DNA of 64,000 nucleotides from Flavobacterium fragile (GCF_023634865.1 NZ_JAMLJN010000006.1:62001-126000), one strand, 5' to 3'. Positions 10,103-20,108 are shown, numbered from the stretch's first letter. A program made the numbers and translations. Notes: generated by a model from the sequence alone, not told the origin.

Positions 10103-10128
10103 AATCCCGACATTGTCGGGATTTTTTT
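10103..10128 (+). terminator. Intrinsic terminator after M48 gene
   Basis: Stem AATCCCGAC/GTCGGGATT with a 3-nt loop is followed by a T run. A TATATTTG sequence at 10095-10102 directly precedes it, so the hairpin could also lie in the leader of the next gene. Confidence 0.75.
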
Positions 10129-10145
10129 ATTTTAAAATAAATGCT

Positions 10146-11441
10146 ATGCAACAATTTCAAAAAGGAGATTCAAAACTTCTAAACGCTTGGGCTTTTTATG
10201 ATTGGGCAAATTCTGTTTATGCTTTGGTAATTTCATCTACTATTTTTCCTTTATATTATGGCGCTTTATTTCGCCAAAAAAATATTGAAGAAATTGCATT
10301 GTTTGGACTTTCAATTCGGAGTGAAGCTTTAATAAGTTATGTTACAGCATTAGGTTTTTTAATCATTGCTTTTATATCGCCATTATTATCAGGAATTGCC
10401 GATTACTTAGGAAATAAGAAGTTTTTCCTGAAACTTTTCTGTTATGTTGGTGCTATTTCATGTATGAGTTTGTACTTTTTTTCAATAGATGATGAAAAGG
10501 TTATTTTCAGTTTGGTTTCTTATTTACTTGCCTTAATCGGTTTTTGGGGCAGTTTAGTATTTTATAATTCGTATTTACCCGATATTGCTCACAAAGAACA
10601 ACAAGATAAGATCAGCGCAAAAGGGTTTAGCTTAGGATATGTGGGAAGCGTTATTTTGTTGCTAATTTGTTTGGCAATGGTAATGTCGGTAGAGGATGAC
10701 CAAAAGTTGCAAATGATGCAATATTCGTTTCTTTTAGTTGGATTTTGGTGGATAGGATTTAGTCAGTATACCTATTATTACTTGCCCGATAACAAAAACT
10801 CAAATAAACTCCACAGAAATCTGCTTTTCAATGGTTTTAAAGAGTTGCGAAAAGTTTGGCATCAGTTAAAAGAATTAAAACCTTTACGACGTTATTTAGC
10901 TGCTTTCTTTGTTTACAGTATGGCCGTTCAAACCATTATGATTGTGGCGGCTTATTTTGGAGAAAAAGAAGTGCAATGGGGAAGCGATAGCAAACGAACA
11001 ATGGGTTTGATAGTAAGTATTTTATTAATCCAATTAATTGCCGTTTTAGGTGCTTGGTTAACCTCAAAAGCTTCAGCAAAATTTGGCAATATTAAAGTGT
11101 TGATTTTTATTAATTTCTGTTGGATTTTAATTTGTACATATGCTTATTTCGTAATCACTCCAAACGATTTTTATATTGCAGCTGCTTTCGTTGGATTGGT
11201 CATGGGAGGGGTTCAGTCTTTATCACGATCAACGTACTCTAAATTCATACCAGAAAATACGGTTGATACAACATCTTTCTTTAGTTTTTATGATGTAGCC
11301 GAGAAAATTGGTATCGTAATCGGAATGTTTACCTACGGTTATATCGCTGATGTTACAGGTAAAATTCAAAATGCTATCTTATTTTTAATCTTATTTTTTG
11401 TTGTGGGATTACTTTTATTATTACGAGTGCCAAAAAAGTAA
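10146..11441 (+). CDS. MFS transporter, UMF1/Atg22-like family
   Basis: The 431-residue protein has about twelve hydrophobic segments and the UMF1-type N-terminus NAWAFYDWANSVYALVI. Family members are major facilitator carriers; the yeast relative exports amino acids from vacuoles, but bacterial substrates are not established. The start is the ATG at 10146; the longer reading from a TTG at 10113 would begin inside the preceding terminator stem and is rejected. A conserved VMGGVQSLSRSTYSKFIP loop is seen in the C-terminal half. It is monocistronic between the M48 peptidase and lon. Confidence 0.8.
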   Translation: MQQFQKGDSKLLNAWAFYDWANSVYALVISSTIFPLYYGALFRQKNIEEIALFGLSIRSEALISYVTALGFLIIAFISPLLSGIADYLGNKKFFLKLFCYVGAISCMSLYFFSIDDEKVIFSLVSYLLALIGFWGSLVFYNSYLPDIAHKEQQDKISAKGFSLGYVGSVILLLICLAMVMSVEDDQKLQMMQYSFLLVGFWWIGFSQYTYYYLPDNKNSNKLHRNLLFNGFKELRKVWHQLKELKPLRRYLAAFFVYSMAVQTIMIVAAYFGEKEVQWGSDSKRTMGLIVSILLIQLIAVLGAWLTSKASAKFGNIKVLIFINFCWILICTYAYFVITPNDFYIAAAFVGLVMGGVQSLSRSTYSKFIPENTVDTTSFFSFYDVAEKIGIVIGMFTYGYIADVTGKIQNAILFLILFFVVGLLLLLRVPKK

Positions 11442-11533
11442 TTTATTGGCATACATCTTGACCTATATCTTTTGAAATTGCTATTTAGAATTGTTTTATG
11501 ATTTGATTATCAATAAAATAACGCTTTTCTGCG

Positions 11534-11541
11534 TACCTTTG
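11534..11541 (+). promoter_or_regulatory. -7 promoter box of lon
   Basis: TACCTTTG matches TAnnTTTG. Transcription would start near 11546, so the in-frame ATG at 11543 cannot be used, which helps choose the lon start. Confidence 0.6.
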
Positions 11542-11590
11542 AATGGTATTTCAAATGATTATTACTGACAAAAAGACCAGATATATTATT

Positions 11591-14053
11591 ATGCCGAATC
11601 AAAAAATACTAGCACTTGACAATTTGTCACTTCAAGAAATGGATCCAGATGCGGAATTGATTCCGTTAATGACGCCTGAAGACGAAGAAGAAATGAACAA
11701 CGAGGCTTTGCCCGAAGATATTGCCATTTTGCCTTTACGAAATACCGTTTTATTTCCAGGAGTGGTTATTCCAATTACTGCAGGAAGAGATAAATCGATT
11801 AAATTAATTAATGATGCTAACGCCAAAGGTAAAATTATTGGTGTCGTAGCTCAAATTGATGAAAATGTAGAAGAACCTACTCCAAATGACGTCCATCATA
11901 TTGGAACAGTAGCTCGTATCATGCGTGTTTTAAAAATGCCTGATGGAAATACAACTGTAATTCTTCAAGGTAAAAAACGTTTCGAAATTGAAAATTTTAC
12001 CCAGGAAGAACCTTATTTGAGAGCTACTATAAAAGAAGTTCCAGAAGAACGCCCTGATACTAAAAACGTTGAATTCAAAGCGATTGTAGAGTCAATTAAG
12101 GAACTGGCTATCCAAATTATCAAGGAAAGTCCAAACATCCCAACAGAAGCTACTTTTGCTATTAAAAATATCGAAAGCAACCCGTTTTTAATCAATTTTG
12201 TTTCTTCTAACATGAATCTTTCGGTTGAAGAAAAACAAGAATTGCTGTCAATTCCAAATTTAAAAGACAGAGCATTAGAGACTTTACGTTATATGAATTT
12301 AGAACTTCAAAAATTAGAAGTTCGCAACGATATTCAGTCTAAAGTGCGTTTTGATTTAGACCAACAACAGCGCGAATATTTCTTGCAGCAACAAATGAAA
12401 ACCATTCAAGAAGAATTGGGTGGCGTTTCGTATGAAGCCGAAATTGAAGAAATGCGTGCCAAAGGAAAAAAGAAAAAATGGGACGATAAAACTGCCAAAC
12501 ATTTCGAAAAAGAATTGTCTAAGTTGCAGCGAACCAATCCAAATTCGCCTGATTTTGGTATTCAAAGAAATTACATCGAGTTGTTTTTAGAATTGCCTTG
12601 GAACGAATTTACCAAAGACAACTTCGATTTAAAACGTGCTCAAAAAATTCTTGACAGAGATCATTACGGTTTAGAAGAAGTAAAGAAACGTATTATCGAA
12701 CATTTGGCTGTTTTGAAATTGCGTAACGATATGAAATCGCCAATTTTATGTTTGTACGGACCTCCAGGGGTTGGTAAAACCTCAATTGGAAAATCTATTG
12801 CAGAAGCTTTAGGAAGAGAATATATTAGAATGTCTTTAGGCGGTTTACGTGACGAAGCAGAAATTCGTGGTCACAGAAAAACCTACATTGGTGCAATGCC
12901 AGGACGAATTCTTCAAAATATTAAGAAAGCGAAAACGTCAAATCCAGTATTTGTTTTGGATGAGATTGATAAATTGTCATCTAGTCATAACGGAGATCCA
13001 TCTTCGGCTTTATTAGAAGTTTTAGATCCAGAACAAAACAAAGAATTTCATGATAATTTCTTGGAATTAGGATATGATTTATCAAAAGTGATGTTCATTG
13101 CAACATCCAATAGTTTGTCAACGATTCAGCCAGCACTTCGTGACCGTATGGAAATCATCGAAATGACAGGTTATACCATTGAAGAAAAAATCGAAATCGC
13201 CAAAACACACTTATTGCCAAAACAATTAAAAGAACACGGATTAACCGCTAAAGATTTACAAATTGGTAAAAAACAATTAGAGAAAATCGTTGTAGGTTAT
13301 ACACGTGAATCTGGAGTTCGTGGTTTAGAGAAAAAAATTGCTCAAGTGGTGCGACATGTAGCAAAATCAATTGCTATGGAAGAACCTTACAACGTAAAAG
13401 TTTCCGATGCTGATATTTTAGAAGTATTGAAATCGCCACGAATGGAGCGCGACAAATACGAAAATAACGATGTTGCAGGAGTAGTTACTGGTTTAGCGTG
13501 GACATCAGTAGGTGGTGACATTTTATTCATTGAATCCTTAATCTCAAAAGGAAAAGGAGCGATGACCATGACGGGTAATTTAGGAACCGTTATGAAAGAA
13601 TCAGTTACCATTGCTTTGGAATACATTCGTGCTAATGCAGAAGATTTAGGGATTAATCCAGAAGTTTTAAACAATTATAATATTCACATTCACGTTCCAG
13701 AAGGAGCAACACCAAAAGACGGGCCAAGTGCCGGAATTGCCATGTTGACTTCAATGGTGTCTTCGTTTACTCAAAAAAGAGTGAAAAAACACATCGCCAT
13801 GACAGGAGAAATCACACTTCGTGGAAAAGTATTGCCTGTAGGTGGAATCAAAGAAAAGATTTTGGCTGCGAAAAGAGCAAACATCAAAGAAATCATTTTG
13901 TGTAAGGAAAACAAACGCGATATCGAAGAAATTAAACCTGATTATATCGAAGGTTTAACGTTTCATTACGTTGACAGAATGAGTGAAGTGTTAGACATCG
14001 CCATTACAAATCAAAAGGTGAAAAACGCCAAAGATTTAGGAACTAAAAAATAA
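11591..14053 (+). CDS. lon: ATP-dependent protease La (Lon)
   Basis: Lon is the cytoplasmic AAA+ serine protease that degrades misfolded and regulatory proteins. The 820-residue protein shows the N-terminal substrate-binding domain (about residues 40-235), Walker [10 protein letters not shown], Walker [10 protein letters not shown] and the Ser-Lys protease dyad: Ser713 in DGPSAG and Lys756 in GGIKEK, 43 residues apart as in E. coli. In-frame ATGs at 11543 and 11555 would add 16 or 12 residues, but the first lies at the -7 box, so the ATG at 11591 ([13 protein letters not shown]) is preferred. It ends at a strong terminator. Confidence 0.95.
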   Translation: MPNQKILALDNLSLQEMDPDAELIPLMTPEDEEEMNNEALPEDIAILPLRNTVLFPGVVIPITAGRDKSIKLINDANAKGKIIGVVAQIDENVEEPTPNDVHHIGTVARIMRVLKMPDGNTTVILQGKKRFEIENFTQEEPYLRATIKEVPEERPDTKNVEFKAIVESIKELAIQIIKESPNIPTEATFAIKNIESNPFLINFVSSNMNLSVEEKQELLSIPNLKDRALETLRYMNLELQKLEVRNDIQSKVRFDLDQQQREYFLQQQMKTIQEELGGVSYEAEIEEMRAKGKKKKWDDKTAKHFEKELSKLQRTNPNSPDFGIQRNYIELFLELPWNEFTKDNFDLKRAQKILDRDHYGLEEVKKRIIEHLAVLKLRNDMKSPILCLYGPPGVGKTSIGKSIAEALGREYIRMSLGGLRDEAEIRGHRKTYIGAMPGRILQNIKKAKTSNPVFVLDEIDKLSSSHNGDPSSALLEVLDPEQNKEFHDNFLELGYDLSKVMFIATSNSLSTIQPALRDRMEIIEMTGYTIEEKIEIAKTHLLPKQLKEHGLTAKDLQIGKKQLEKIVVGYTRESGVRGLEKKIAQVVRHVAKSIAMEEPYNVKVSDADILEVLKSPRMERDKYENNDVAGVVTGLAWTSVGGDILFIESLISKGKGAMTMTGNLGTVMKESVTIALEYIRANAEDLGINPEVLNNYNIHIHVPEGATPKDGPSAGIAMLTSMVSSFTQKRVKKHIAMTGEITLRGKVLPVGGIKEKILAAKRANIKEIILCKENKRDIEEIKPDYIEGLTFHYVDRMSEVLDIAITNQKVKNAKDLGTKK

Positions 14054-14073
14054 TTTCAAATTTATAAGTACAG

Positions 14074-14112
14074 GAACTCTCAATAATTCACTTATTGGGA
14101 GTTCTTTTTTTG
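14074..14112 (+). terminator. Intrinsic terminator of lon
   Basis: A 13-bp stem GAACTCTCAATAA/TTATTGGGAGTTC with one G-U pair, a 5-nt loop and a run of seven or more T residues. The T-run overlaps the presumptive -33 region of porQ. Confidence 0.9.
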
Positions 14113-14140
14113 TTTCCTAACCGATATAATTTTATCTTCG
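14110..14140 (+). promoter_or_regulatory. Promoter of porQ
   Basis: TTG at 14110-14112, a 20-bp spacer and TATCTTCG (14133-14140), with one mismatch in the -7 box. The start codon is 33 bp downstream. Confidence 0.45.
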
Positions 14141-14173
14141 CACTTGCGTTATAAGTAAGATTAACATCAAAAA

Positions 14174-15193
14174 ATGCTAAGAAAAGTCGTATTCCTTTCA
14201 TTCCTACTGCTATCGGCTGCTACATTTAGCCAAATAGGAGGTAAGGCAGTATATCAGTTTTTGAACTTAGCACAATCACCGCGACAAGCTGCTTTAGGTG
14301 GAAAAACGGTTACCGTTGTGGACTATGATGTAAATCAGGCTTTTTATAATCCAGCTACGATAAATCCTGATATGCACAATCGCTTGTCTGCAAATTACGG
14401 AAGTTATTACGGAGAAGTTTCTTATGGAACTGCGGCTTATGCTTACACGTATGACCGTCATTTGCAAACTTTTCACGCTGGAATTAGTTATATCAACTAC
14501 GGTACTTTTGAAGGTCGTGATGAACTTGGGAATGTAACCTCCAATTTTACAGGAAGTGAAGCTGCATTATCGCTAGGTTACGCTTATAATTTACCTTGGA
14601 CCGATATGTATGTTGGGGCCAATGCTAAATTGATTTCTTCTACTTTAGAAAGTTACAATTCCATTGGAGCAGCGGTAGACTTAGGGTTTTTGTATATCGA
14701 TACAGCTAATGATATTAATTATGGTTTTACGATTCGAAATTTAGGTTTTCAAATTAAGCCATATGAAACTACCAATGAAAAGTTACCATTAGCTATTGAT
14801 GCCGGAATTTCGCAATTGATGGAAAATGTTCCAATTCGTTGGCATGTGACTTTTGAAAATTTACAACAATGGAATATTGCTTTTTCCAATCCAAATCGAG
14901 CACAAGGAAGTTTAGATGGAGGTTCGGAAGAAGAAAAAGTATCGTTTTTTAACAACGCTTTACGTCACCTAATTTTAGGAGCCGAATTGTTTCCAGAAAA
15001 AGGCTTTAATCTTCGATTAGGTTACAACTTTAGAAGAAGTGAAGAATTACGAATTGTAGACCAACGCAATTTTTCAGGAATATCAGTTGGTTTTGGATTG
15101 CGATTTGGAAAAGTAAAATTCGATTATTCGTATTCCAGATATACCGTGGCAGCCAACACGAGTTTGTTTGGCTTGATGATTGATTTGAATTAG
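14174..15193 (+). CDS. porQ: Type IX secretion system protein PorQ
   Basis: The 339-residue protein has a signal peptide ending in TFSQ and an outer-membrane beta-barrel pattern of alternating hydrophobic strands (for example HAGISYINYGTF). The N-terminal motif VYQFLNLAQSPRQAALGG with a following NPATI segment is characteristic of PorQ. PorQ acts with PorU, PorV and PorZ in the attachment complex that processes T9SS cargo and links it to A-LPS; this role was established in Porphyromonas. The giant adhesin at 53-63 kb in this window is a predicted T9SS substrate. It is followed by a small secreted protein and cmk. Confidence 0.88.
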   Translation: MLRKVVFLSFLLLSAATFSQIGGKAVYQFLNLAQSPRQAALGGKTVTVVDYDVNQAFYNPATINPDMHNRLSANYGSYYGEVSYGTAAYAYTYDRHLQTFHAGISYINYGTFEGRDELGNVTSNFTGSEAALSLGYAYNLPWTDMYVGANAKLISSTLESYNSIGAAVDLGFLYIDTANDINYGFTIRNLGFQIKPYETTNEKLPLAIDAGISQLMENVPIRWHVTFENLQQWNIAFSNPNRAQGSLDGGSEEEKVSFFNNALRHLILGAELFPEKGFNLRLGYNFRRSEELRIVDQRNFSGISVGFGLRFGKVKFDYSYSRYTVAANTSLFGLMIDLN

Positions 15194-15206
15194 TAAAAAG
15201 TAAAAA

Positions 15207-15773
15207 GTGAAAAAGTTAATTAAAATTTTGATTTCTATAGTTTTTATTTGGACAATCGATTGTTATTGCCAACAAAAAAATAATGAAAAGTTAGATTTTA
15301 AAAACTCTATAGAATACTCTATTGAAAGTGTAAGTAATGAATTGAATCCATTAATAAAAAAAATAAATATTCTTTTTAACGATGGTGATATTGATAGTTT
15401 AACGATGAATGACTATCACTTGTGTAAATCTACAATTAATCTGAATAAGCATTTTGTAGAAAAATTAGTTGAAGTTGATAATGAAATTAATTTAAAAAGT
15501 GGAACTATAAAATATTTAGAAGATTGTGAAAAAATTCTTGATATTTTTATACTACCAGTCATAAAGGTTTTAAATTATTCTGAAGAAATTGACAGAAATA
15601 AAATTATTGACGGAATTTCATTAATTGAGACTTCATTGAAACAAACTACCGATTTAAGCCAATCACTCGATGAATTTTGTTTGAAATATAACTTATCAAG
15701 AAGAATGAGAGATTTTGATAAGAACGTTTTTAAAGAGAAAATCGAAAAACTCAAGTCAGAATTAAATAATTAA
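15207..15773 (+). CDS. Secreted helical protein of unknown function, GTG start
   Basis: The 188-residue product starts with GTG; no upstream or early internal ATG is available. It has a signal peptide (LIKILISIVFIWTIDCYC, cleavage probably before QQK) and a mature part that is charged and predicted largely helical, with coiled-coil-like Leu/Ile spacing. No lipobox is convincing. It lies 13 bp after porQ and 21 bp before cmk, so it is probably co-transcribed, yet its A+T-rich codons differ from both neighbours. No family is recognised. It may be a lineage-specific insertion between porQ and cmk. Confidence 0.65.
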   Translation: MKKLIKILISIVFIWTIDCYCQQKNNEKLDFKNSIEYSIESVSNELNPLIKKINILFNDGDIDSLTMNDYHLCKSTINLNKHFVEKLVEVDNEINLKSGTIKYLEDCEKILDIFILPVIKVLNYSEEIDRNKIIDGISLIETSLKQTTDLSQSLDEFCLKYNLSRRMRDFDKNVFKEKIEKLKSELNN

Positions 15774-15794
15774 TTCACTTATTTTTGATTATAT

Positions 15795-16478
15795 ATGAAA
15801 AAAATTACCATAGCAATAGACGGTTTTTCGTCAACAGGAAAAAGTACATTGGCTAAGCAATTGGCTGCAGCATTGGGTTACGTTTATGTAGATACGGGTG
15901 CGATGTATCGAGCAGTTGCTTATTATGCGATGCAACATAACTTGGTTTCAGAAACCCATTTAGATAAAGCAGGTTTGATTGCTCAATTACCGAATATCAA
16001 TTTACGTTTTCAATTCAATCCTGCTTTAGGATTTGCCGAAATGTACTTAAACAACGAGAATGTAGAAGCTCAAATCAGAACGATTGAAGTTTCACGTATG
16101 GTGAGTAAAGTAGCCGAAATTTCGGAAGTGCGTGCTATGTTAGTCGAGCAACAACAAGCCATGGGCAAAGATAAAGGCATTGTAATGGATGGAAGAGACA
16201 TTGGCACCGTAGTTTTCCCGGATGCAGAATTGAAATTGTTCATGACCGCAAGTTCAAAAAAGAGAGCTCAAAGACGTTTTGATGAATTAGTTGAAAAAGG
16301 ACAACACATTACCTTTGAAGACGTACTTCAAAACGTAGAAGAACGCGATTATATCGATACGCACAGAGAAGATTCGCCTTTAGTGAAAGCAGATGATGCT
16401 ATTGAAGTCGATAATTCTTCGCTAAGTAAGAAAGAGCAATTTGAATTGGTTTTAAATTTGGTAAAGGAGAAACTTTAA
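15795..16478 (+). CDS. cmk: Cytidylate kinase
   Basis: Cmk phosphorylates CMP and dCMP for nucleotide synthesis. The 227-residue protein has P-loop GFSSTGKS at residues 10-17, VDTGAMYRAVA as the NMP-binding region and DGRDIGTVVFP, all diagnostic of bacterial cytidylate kinase. The length is normal. The stop codon abuts the stop of the convergent mlaD gene with no intergenic base, so no terminator separates them and transcripts may overlap. Confidence 0.95.
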   Translation: MKKITIAIDGFSSTGKSTLAKQLAAALGYVYVDTGAMYRAVAYYAMQHNLVSETHLDKAGLIAQLPNINLRFQFNPALGFAEMYLNNENVEAQIRTIEVSRMVSKVAEISEVRAMLVEQQQAMGKDKGIVMDGRDIGTVVFPDAELKLFMTASSKKRAQRRFDELVEKGQHITFEDVLQNVEERDYIDTHREDSPLVKADDAIEVDNSSLSKKEQFELVLNLVKEKL

Positions 16479-17453
16479 CTATTTCCCCTGTTTTGCTTTC
16501 TGCTTTGCTTGTTTTTTAAAATATCCTCTAAACAAGAAATTATGTTTCAAAGCCTCTAAATCTTCATTTAGTTTGATGCTTGCTTTGTTGATGTTGGTAA
16601 TGGTTGAATCGATTTGTTTTACCAATTTTGGATCATTCGAAAGATAATTTATTGCACCTTTTCCATCTTTAACATTGGTAATAGTGGTATTTAAATTGGT
16701 AACCACTTTGTCTATCTCACCACTTGATTTTTCTAAATTAATCACAATTTTTTTCATTCGATTCGCAACAACTGTATCATTTAAAGTACCGATAACATTG
16801 TCTTTTCGATTTAAATCGTTGATTAATTTATTCAAACTAGCTACAGATTCCGAAGTTCCTTTACTCGTAATGCGCAAATAATTCATCGTTTCTTGAAGGT
16901 TTTTCGACATTACTGTGTCGCGAATTAACATGCCAACAGTCCCTTTTCCTTGTGTGATTTCTTGTGTTATCTTCAACAAATCTGCGGTTAACATGGCCGC
17001 ATTTTCATTGGTTACATTTAAGGTTTCTAGCATCGCATCAGTTCCAATTCGGCTGTAAGATTGAATAGTGTCGCCATTTTTTACTTTTTGTGCTTCACCT
17101 TTTCCAGGAATAATATTGATAATCATGTTGCCCACCAAACCATCGGAACTAATCGTAGCAATTGCATTTTTCTTAATGTGTTCCATAATTTTGTTATCGA
17201 TAATCATGTGCACACTAATAGTGGTATCGTTAATCATTTCGATTTCCCTTACGGTTCCAATGTCAATTCCTGCATAACGTACATTGTTGCCTAATTGTAA
17301 ACCATTTACGTTGACAAAAACCGCTTTCAAATGCGAGGTATTACCAAACATATTTTGCTTGTTTCCAATAAAATAAATGGCGGCTAAGAATACCAAAGTG
17401 CCTATGATAACAAAGATTCCGAGTTGTATTTTTTGAGAATTGGTTTTTTCCAT
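16479..17453 (-). CDS. mlaD: MCE/MlaD-family lipid transport protein
   Basis: This is the membrane-anchored substrate-binding subunit of an Mla-type importer that moves phospholipids between envelope membranes. The 324-residue protein has one N-terminal membrane helix (about 10-30), an MCE domain (about 35-120, with VNGLQLGNNVRYAGIDIGTV) and a long helical periplasmic tail with repeated Asn/Leu heptads ending in a basic KKQAKQKAKQ segment. The tail is longer than in E. coli MlaD (183 residues). It is the last gene of mlaE-mlaF-mlaD, 8 bp after the ATPase. Confidence 0.87.
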   Translation of the reverse strand: MEKTNSQKIQLGIFVIIGTLVFLAAIYFIGNKQNMFGNTSHLKAVFVNVNGLQLGNNVRYAGIDIGTVREIEMINDTTISVHMIIDNKIMEHIKKNAIATISSDGLVGNMIINIIPGKGEAQKVKNGDTIQSYSRIGTDAMLETLNVTNENAAMLTADLLKITQEITQGKGTVGMLIRDTVMSKNLQETMNYLRITSKGTSESVASLNKLINDLNRKDNVIGTLNDTVVANRMKKIVINLEKSSGEIDKVVTNLNTTITNVKDGKGAINYLSNDPKLVKQIDSTITNINKASIKLNEDLEALKHNFLFRGYFKKQAKQKAKQGK

Positions 17454-17461
17454 TGCTAAAA

Positions 17462-18208
17462 CTATTTAAAAAATGCTTGTACTTTTGGATCGGTTGAATT
17501 GGTTAATTCGTCAAACGTTCCTTCTATATAATTAATACCATCTATTAATAAAATCATGCGATTAGCAATTACTTTCGCGCAATCTACATCGTGTGTGATG
17601 ATAATCGATGAGGTGTTGTATTGTTTTTGTATTGAATTCATCAAAAGTACAATTTCTTTTGATGTAATGGGGTCTAAACCAGTTGTGGGTTCGTCATATA
17701 AAATTATTTTGGGTTTTAAAATCAAGGTTCTGGCTAAGGCAATTCTTCGTTTCATACCGCCCGAAAGTTCGTTTGGCATTAAATCAATAGCATGCACTAA
17801 GCCCACACTTTCCAAAGCTTCCATAACCAAAGGTGTCGTGTCATTAATATTTCCAAATTTTTTCATGTGACGACGCAAGGGAAATTCCAAGTTCTCTCGA
17901 ACCGACATCGAATCGTATAACGCACTTCCTTGAAATAAAAATCCGATCTCAGTGCGTAATTCGTCTAAATCTTCTTGTTCGAGGTTGTTGATTTCTTGGT
18001 TCATGACTAAAATCGAACCGCTATCAGGTTGCTCTAAGCCTATCACACATTTAATCATCACCGATTTTCCCGAGCCCGATTTTCCCATTACCACTAAATT
18101 TTCTCCTTCAAAGAGTTCCAAATTGAAACCATTCAAAACCACATTGCTGCCAAATTGCTTGTGCAAGTCTTTGATGGTAATAATCGCATTTTTAGTTGGA
18201 GTTGTCAT
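17462..18208 (-). CDS. mlaF: Mla-type ABC transporter ATPase
   Basis: The 248-residue ATPase energises lipid transport by the MlaE permease. Walker A is GKSGSGKS (residues 42-49), the signature is the Mla-typical LSGGMKRRIALAR, and Walker B is IILYDEPTTGLDP. The neighbours fix the assignment: the permease gene ends 2 bp upstream and the MCE protein gene starts 8 bp downstream, all on the same strand. No partner MlaB/STAS gene is present in the cluster. Confidence 0.92.
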   Translation of the reverse strand: MTTPTKNAIITIKDLHKQFGSNVVLNGFNLELFEGENLVVMGKSGSGKSVMIKCVIGLEQPDSGSILVMNQEINNLEQEDLDELRTEIGFLFQGSALYDSMSVRENLEFPLRRHMKKFGNINDTTPLVMEALESVGLVHAIDLMPNELSGGMKRRIALARTLILKPKIILYDEPTTGLDPITSKEIVLLMNSIQKQYNTSSIIITHDVDCAKVIANRMILLIDGINYIEGTFDELTNSTDPKVQAFFK

Positions 18209-18210
18209 GG

Positions 18211-18996
18211 TTATAAATCGTAAAAAATGTTCGTTACAAAAACCGCTACAAAGTCAATAATAAAAAGCAACATTGAAGTATAAACTACCGCTGCATTGGC
18301 AGCTTTTCCTACGCCAGCCGTACCTTTTTTACAGTTGTAGCCTTTGTAGCAACCTACTAAACCAATCGCAAACCCAAAAAAGAAAGTTTTGATGGTTGCC
18401 GGCACAATATCGCTATATTCTAAAATATTAAAAACCTGATTGAAATATAAGGTAAACGATACATTTCCTTTTATGTTTTCTACCAAATAGGAACCATAAA
18501 TAGCAATGAAATCACCTAAAATTACTAATAATGGCAACATTAACGTAGTCGCTAAAATTCGTGTAATGACTAAATATTTGAAGGGATTGGTTCCCGAAAC
18601 TTCCATGGCATCAATTTGCTCGGTTACTTTCATGGAACCTAATTCAGCTCCAATACCTGAGCCAATTCTTCCAGCACAAATTAAAGCGGTGATGATGGGA
18701 CCAATTTCGCGAATAATGGAAACACTAACCATAGATGCCATCCATGAAACGGCACCAAATTCCTGCAACGTTGGACGCGATTGCAAGGTAAACACCAATC
18801 CAATGATAAAGCCCGTAACGCTTACCAACAATAAAGAGCGATTTCCGATGTAAAAACACTGGCGCAACAATTCTTTGAATTCGTAAGGCGGTTTCCAAAA
18901 TTCTTTGAAAAAACGTTCTGCAAAGTAGGAGAGTTCCCCCACTTCGATGAGAAATTTTTGTAAAGCTTCAGTAAGGTTGTTTAAGTATTTTTTCAT
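18211..18996 (-). CDS. mlaE: MlaE-family ABC transporter permease
   Basis: The 261-residue integral membrane protein has five to six hydrophobic segments and the MlaE landmarks SIIREIGPIITALICAGR and GSGIGAELGSMKVTEQIDAM. It forms the inner-membrane channel of the lipid transporter. It is the first gene of the operon. Its promoter (minus-strand TATATTTG at 19016-19023) lies in a 75-bp segment that is duplicated upstream of the neighbouring RhuM gene. Confidence 0.92.
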   Translation of the reverse strand: MKKYLNNLTEALQKFLIEVGELSYFAERFFKEFWKPPYEFKELLRQCFYIGNRSLLLVSVTGFIIGLVFTLQSRPTLQEFGAVSWMASMVSVSIIREIGPIITALICAGRIGSGIGAELGSMKVTEQIDAMEVSGTNPFKYLVITRILATTLMLPLLVILGDFIAIYGSYLVENIKGNVSFTLYFNQVFNILEYSDIVPATIKTFFFGFAIGLVGCYKGYNCKKGTAGVGKAANAAVVYTSMLLFIIDFVAVFVTNIFYDL

Positions 18997-19007
18997 GAAG
19001 CATCATT

Positions 19008-19082
19008 ATTACAACCAAATATAGTAATTTTTAATCAGATATTACATGACATTTGTAAGAGTTGTAGTAAAAAATAGGAGTT
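19008..19082. repeat. Direct repeat copy 1, containing the mlaE promoter
   Basis: This 75-bp segment resembles 20155-20230. The distal 34 bp (19049-19082, beginning ACATTTGTAAGAGTTGTAGT) match the second copy at 33 of 34 positions; the proximal part is similar but diverged and includes the -7 box (CAAATATA on the plus strand). Weaker similarity may continue another 20 bp. Confidence 0.8.
19016..19023 (-). promoter_or_regulatory. -7 promoter box of mlaE
   Basis: The minus strand reads TATATTTG, 19 bp before the mlaE start codon. Confidence 0.55.
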
Positions 19083-19112
19083 ATAGTGGAGTAGGATTTT
19101 AAAACAAAAGCT

Positions 19113-20108
19113 TTAATCTAGTTTTTTAATTTGTTTATCAAAATCAGAAATTATCTTTTGGGTTTTATTAAACACTTCATATTCTTGAATAGCTTTTTTA
19201 TCCGCTTGGAGTTTAGAAATGAAGCCTTTTCCCTCTAAAATTTTATAGTCATTGAAGTTTAAAAATCTGTTAACACTTTCTGCTAATTGTTCCATCGTAA
19301 AAGTATTCTCACGTTCGATTAAGCCTTCAATATAATCGAAATAGGAAGTAACTCTTCGTTCTAATTGTTTGATTTCTTTTTCATCTAAGTAGTTTTTTGA
19401 TTTGATAACATCTTGCTTTAAAATTCTACCATCAGGAGCATTTTTCCAAGTTGTTAAACCCATATTTTCAGCAGTTTTATTTGCCTTTTTGTGAATGATT
19501 TCGGCAGCTGTATTTCCAGTTATGGCAAAATGAAACTTATTCTGAATCATAGCATAAAAGTTCTTTGTGATTTCGGAATTTCTGTCGTAATCTAAACAAC
19601 ATTCGGCAAAAATATCAGTTACTTGTTGATAAATACGACGCTCACTTGCTCGAATAGAACGAACGCGTTGCAATAATTCTTTAAAATAATCTTTTCCAAA
19701 AACTGCTTGCCCTTGTTTTAGGCGATTATCATCTAAAACAAAACCTTTAATAATATATTCTTTTAATGCTTGTGTTGCCCAAATACGAAATTGCGTAGCT
19801 TTAGCCGAATTTACTCTATAACCAACAGAAATAATGGCATCGAGGTTGTAATAGTCTAAATCTCTATTTACTGTCCGATTACCTTCTGTTTGAACTGTTC
19901 GGATTTTCCGAACAGTTGAAGTTTCATCTAGTTCGTTAGTAGTATAGATATTAGTTAAATGCTCGCTAACAGTTGATTTTACTACACAAAAAAGCTCAGC
20001 AATTGCCTTTTGTGTTAACCAAACCGATTCATCCTGCAACAAAACATCAACCCGAATTTCACCAGTAGGAGCGGTGTATAACAAGAATTTTTTTAAACTT
20101 TCCTCCAT
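19113..20108 (-). CDS. RhuM-family protein (virulence RhuM/DNA-binding family)
   Basis: The 331-residue protein matches RhuM proteins: an N-terminal winged-helix-like segment (VWLTQKAIAELFCVVKSTVSEHL, about residues 29-51), the typical VNRDLDYYNLDAIISVGYRVNS block and the RIWATQALKEYIIKGF block. RhuM was first seen on a Salmonella pathogenicity island; its biochemical function is unknown and homologues are common on mobile and defence islands. The gene is complete, lies between two direct repeats and has its own promoter (TATATTTG at 20163-20170, minus strand). No toxin partner, restriction gene or integrase is adjacent. It is likely an accessory gene inserted upstream of mlaE. Confidence 0.85.
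   Translation of the reverse strand: MEESLKKFLLYTAPTGEIRVDVLLQDESVWLTQKAIAELFCVVKSTVSEHLTNIYTTNELDETSTVRKIRTVQTEGNRTVNRDLDYYNLDAIISVGYRVNSAKATQFRIWATQALKEYIIKGFVLDDNRLKQGQAVFGKDYFKELLQRVRSIRASERRIYQQVTDIFAECCLDYDRNSEITKNFYAMIQNKFHFAITGNTAAEIIHKKANKTAENMGLTTWKNAPDGRILKQDVIKSKNYLDEKEIKQLERRVTSYFDYIEGLIERENTFTMEQLAESVNRFLNFNDYKILEGKGFISKLQADKKAIQEYEVFNKTQKIISDFDKQIKKLD

Noticed and set aside
10113-10145. TTG start extending the MFS gene upstream
   Set aside because: The codon lies inside the hairpin terminator of the preceding gene; the ATG at 10146 gives the expected family N-terminus.
11543-11590. Upstream ATG codons for lon
   Set aside because: The first lies at the -7 box and could not be transcribed; the ATG at 11591 gives the usual Lon start.
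17061-17294. Overlapping plus-strand frames opposite mlaD
   Set aside because: They lie wholly within the well-supported mlaD gene and lack promoter and ribosome-binding sites.
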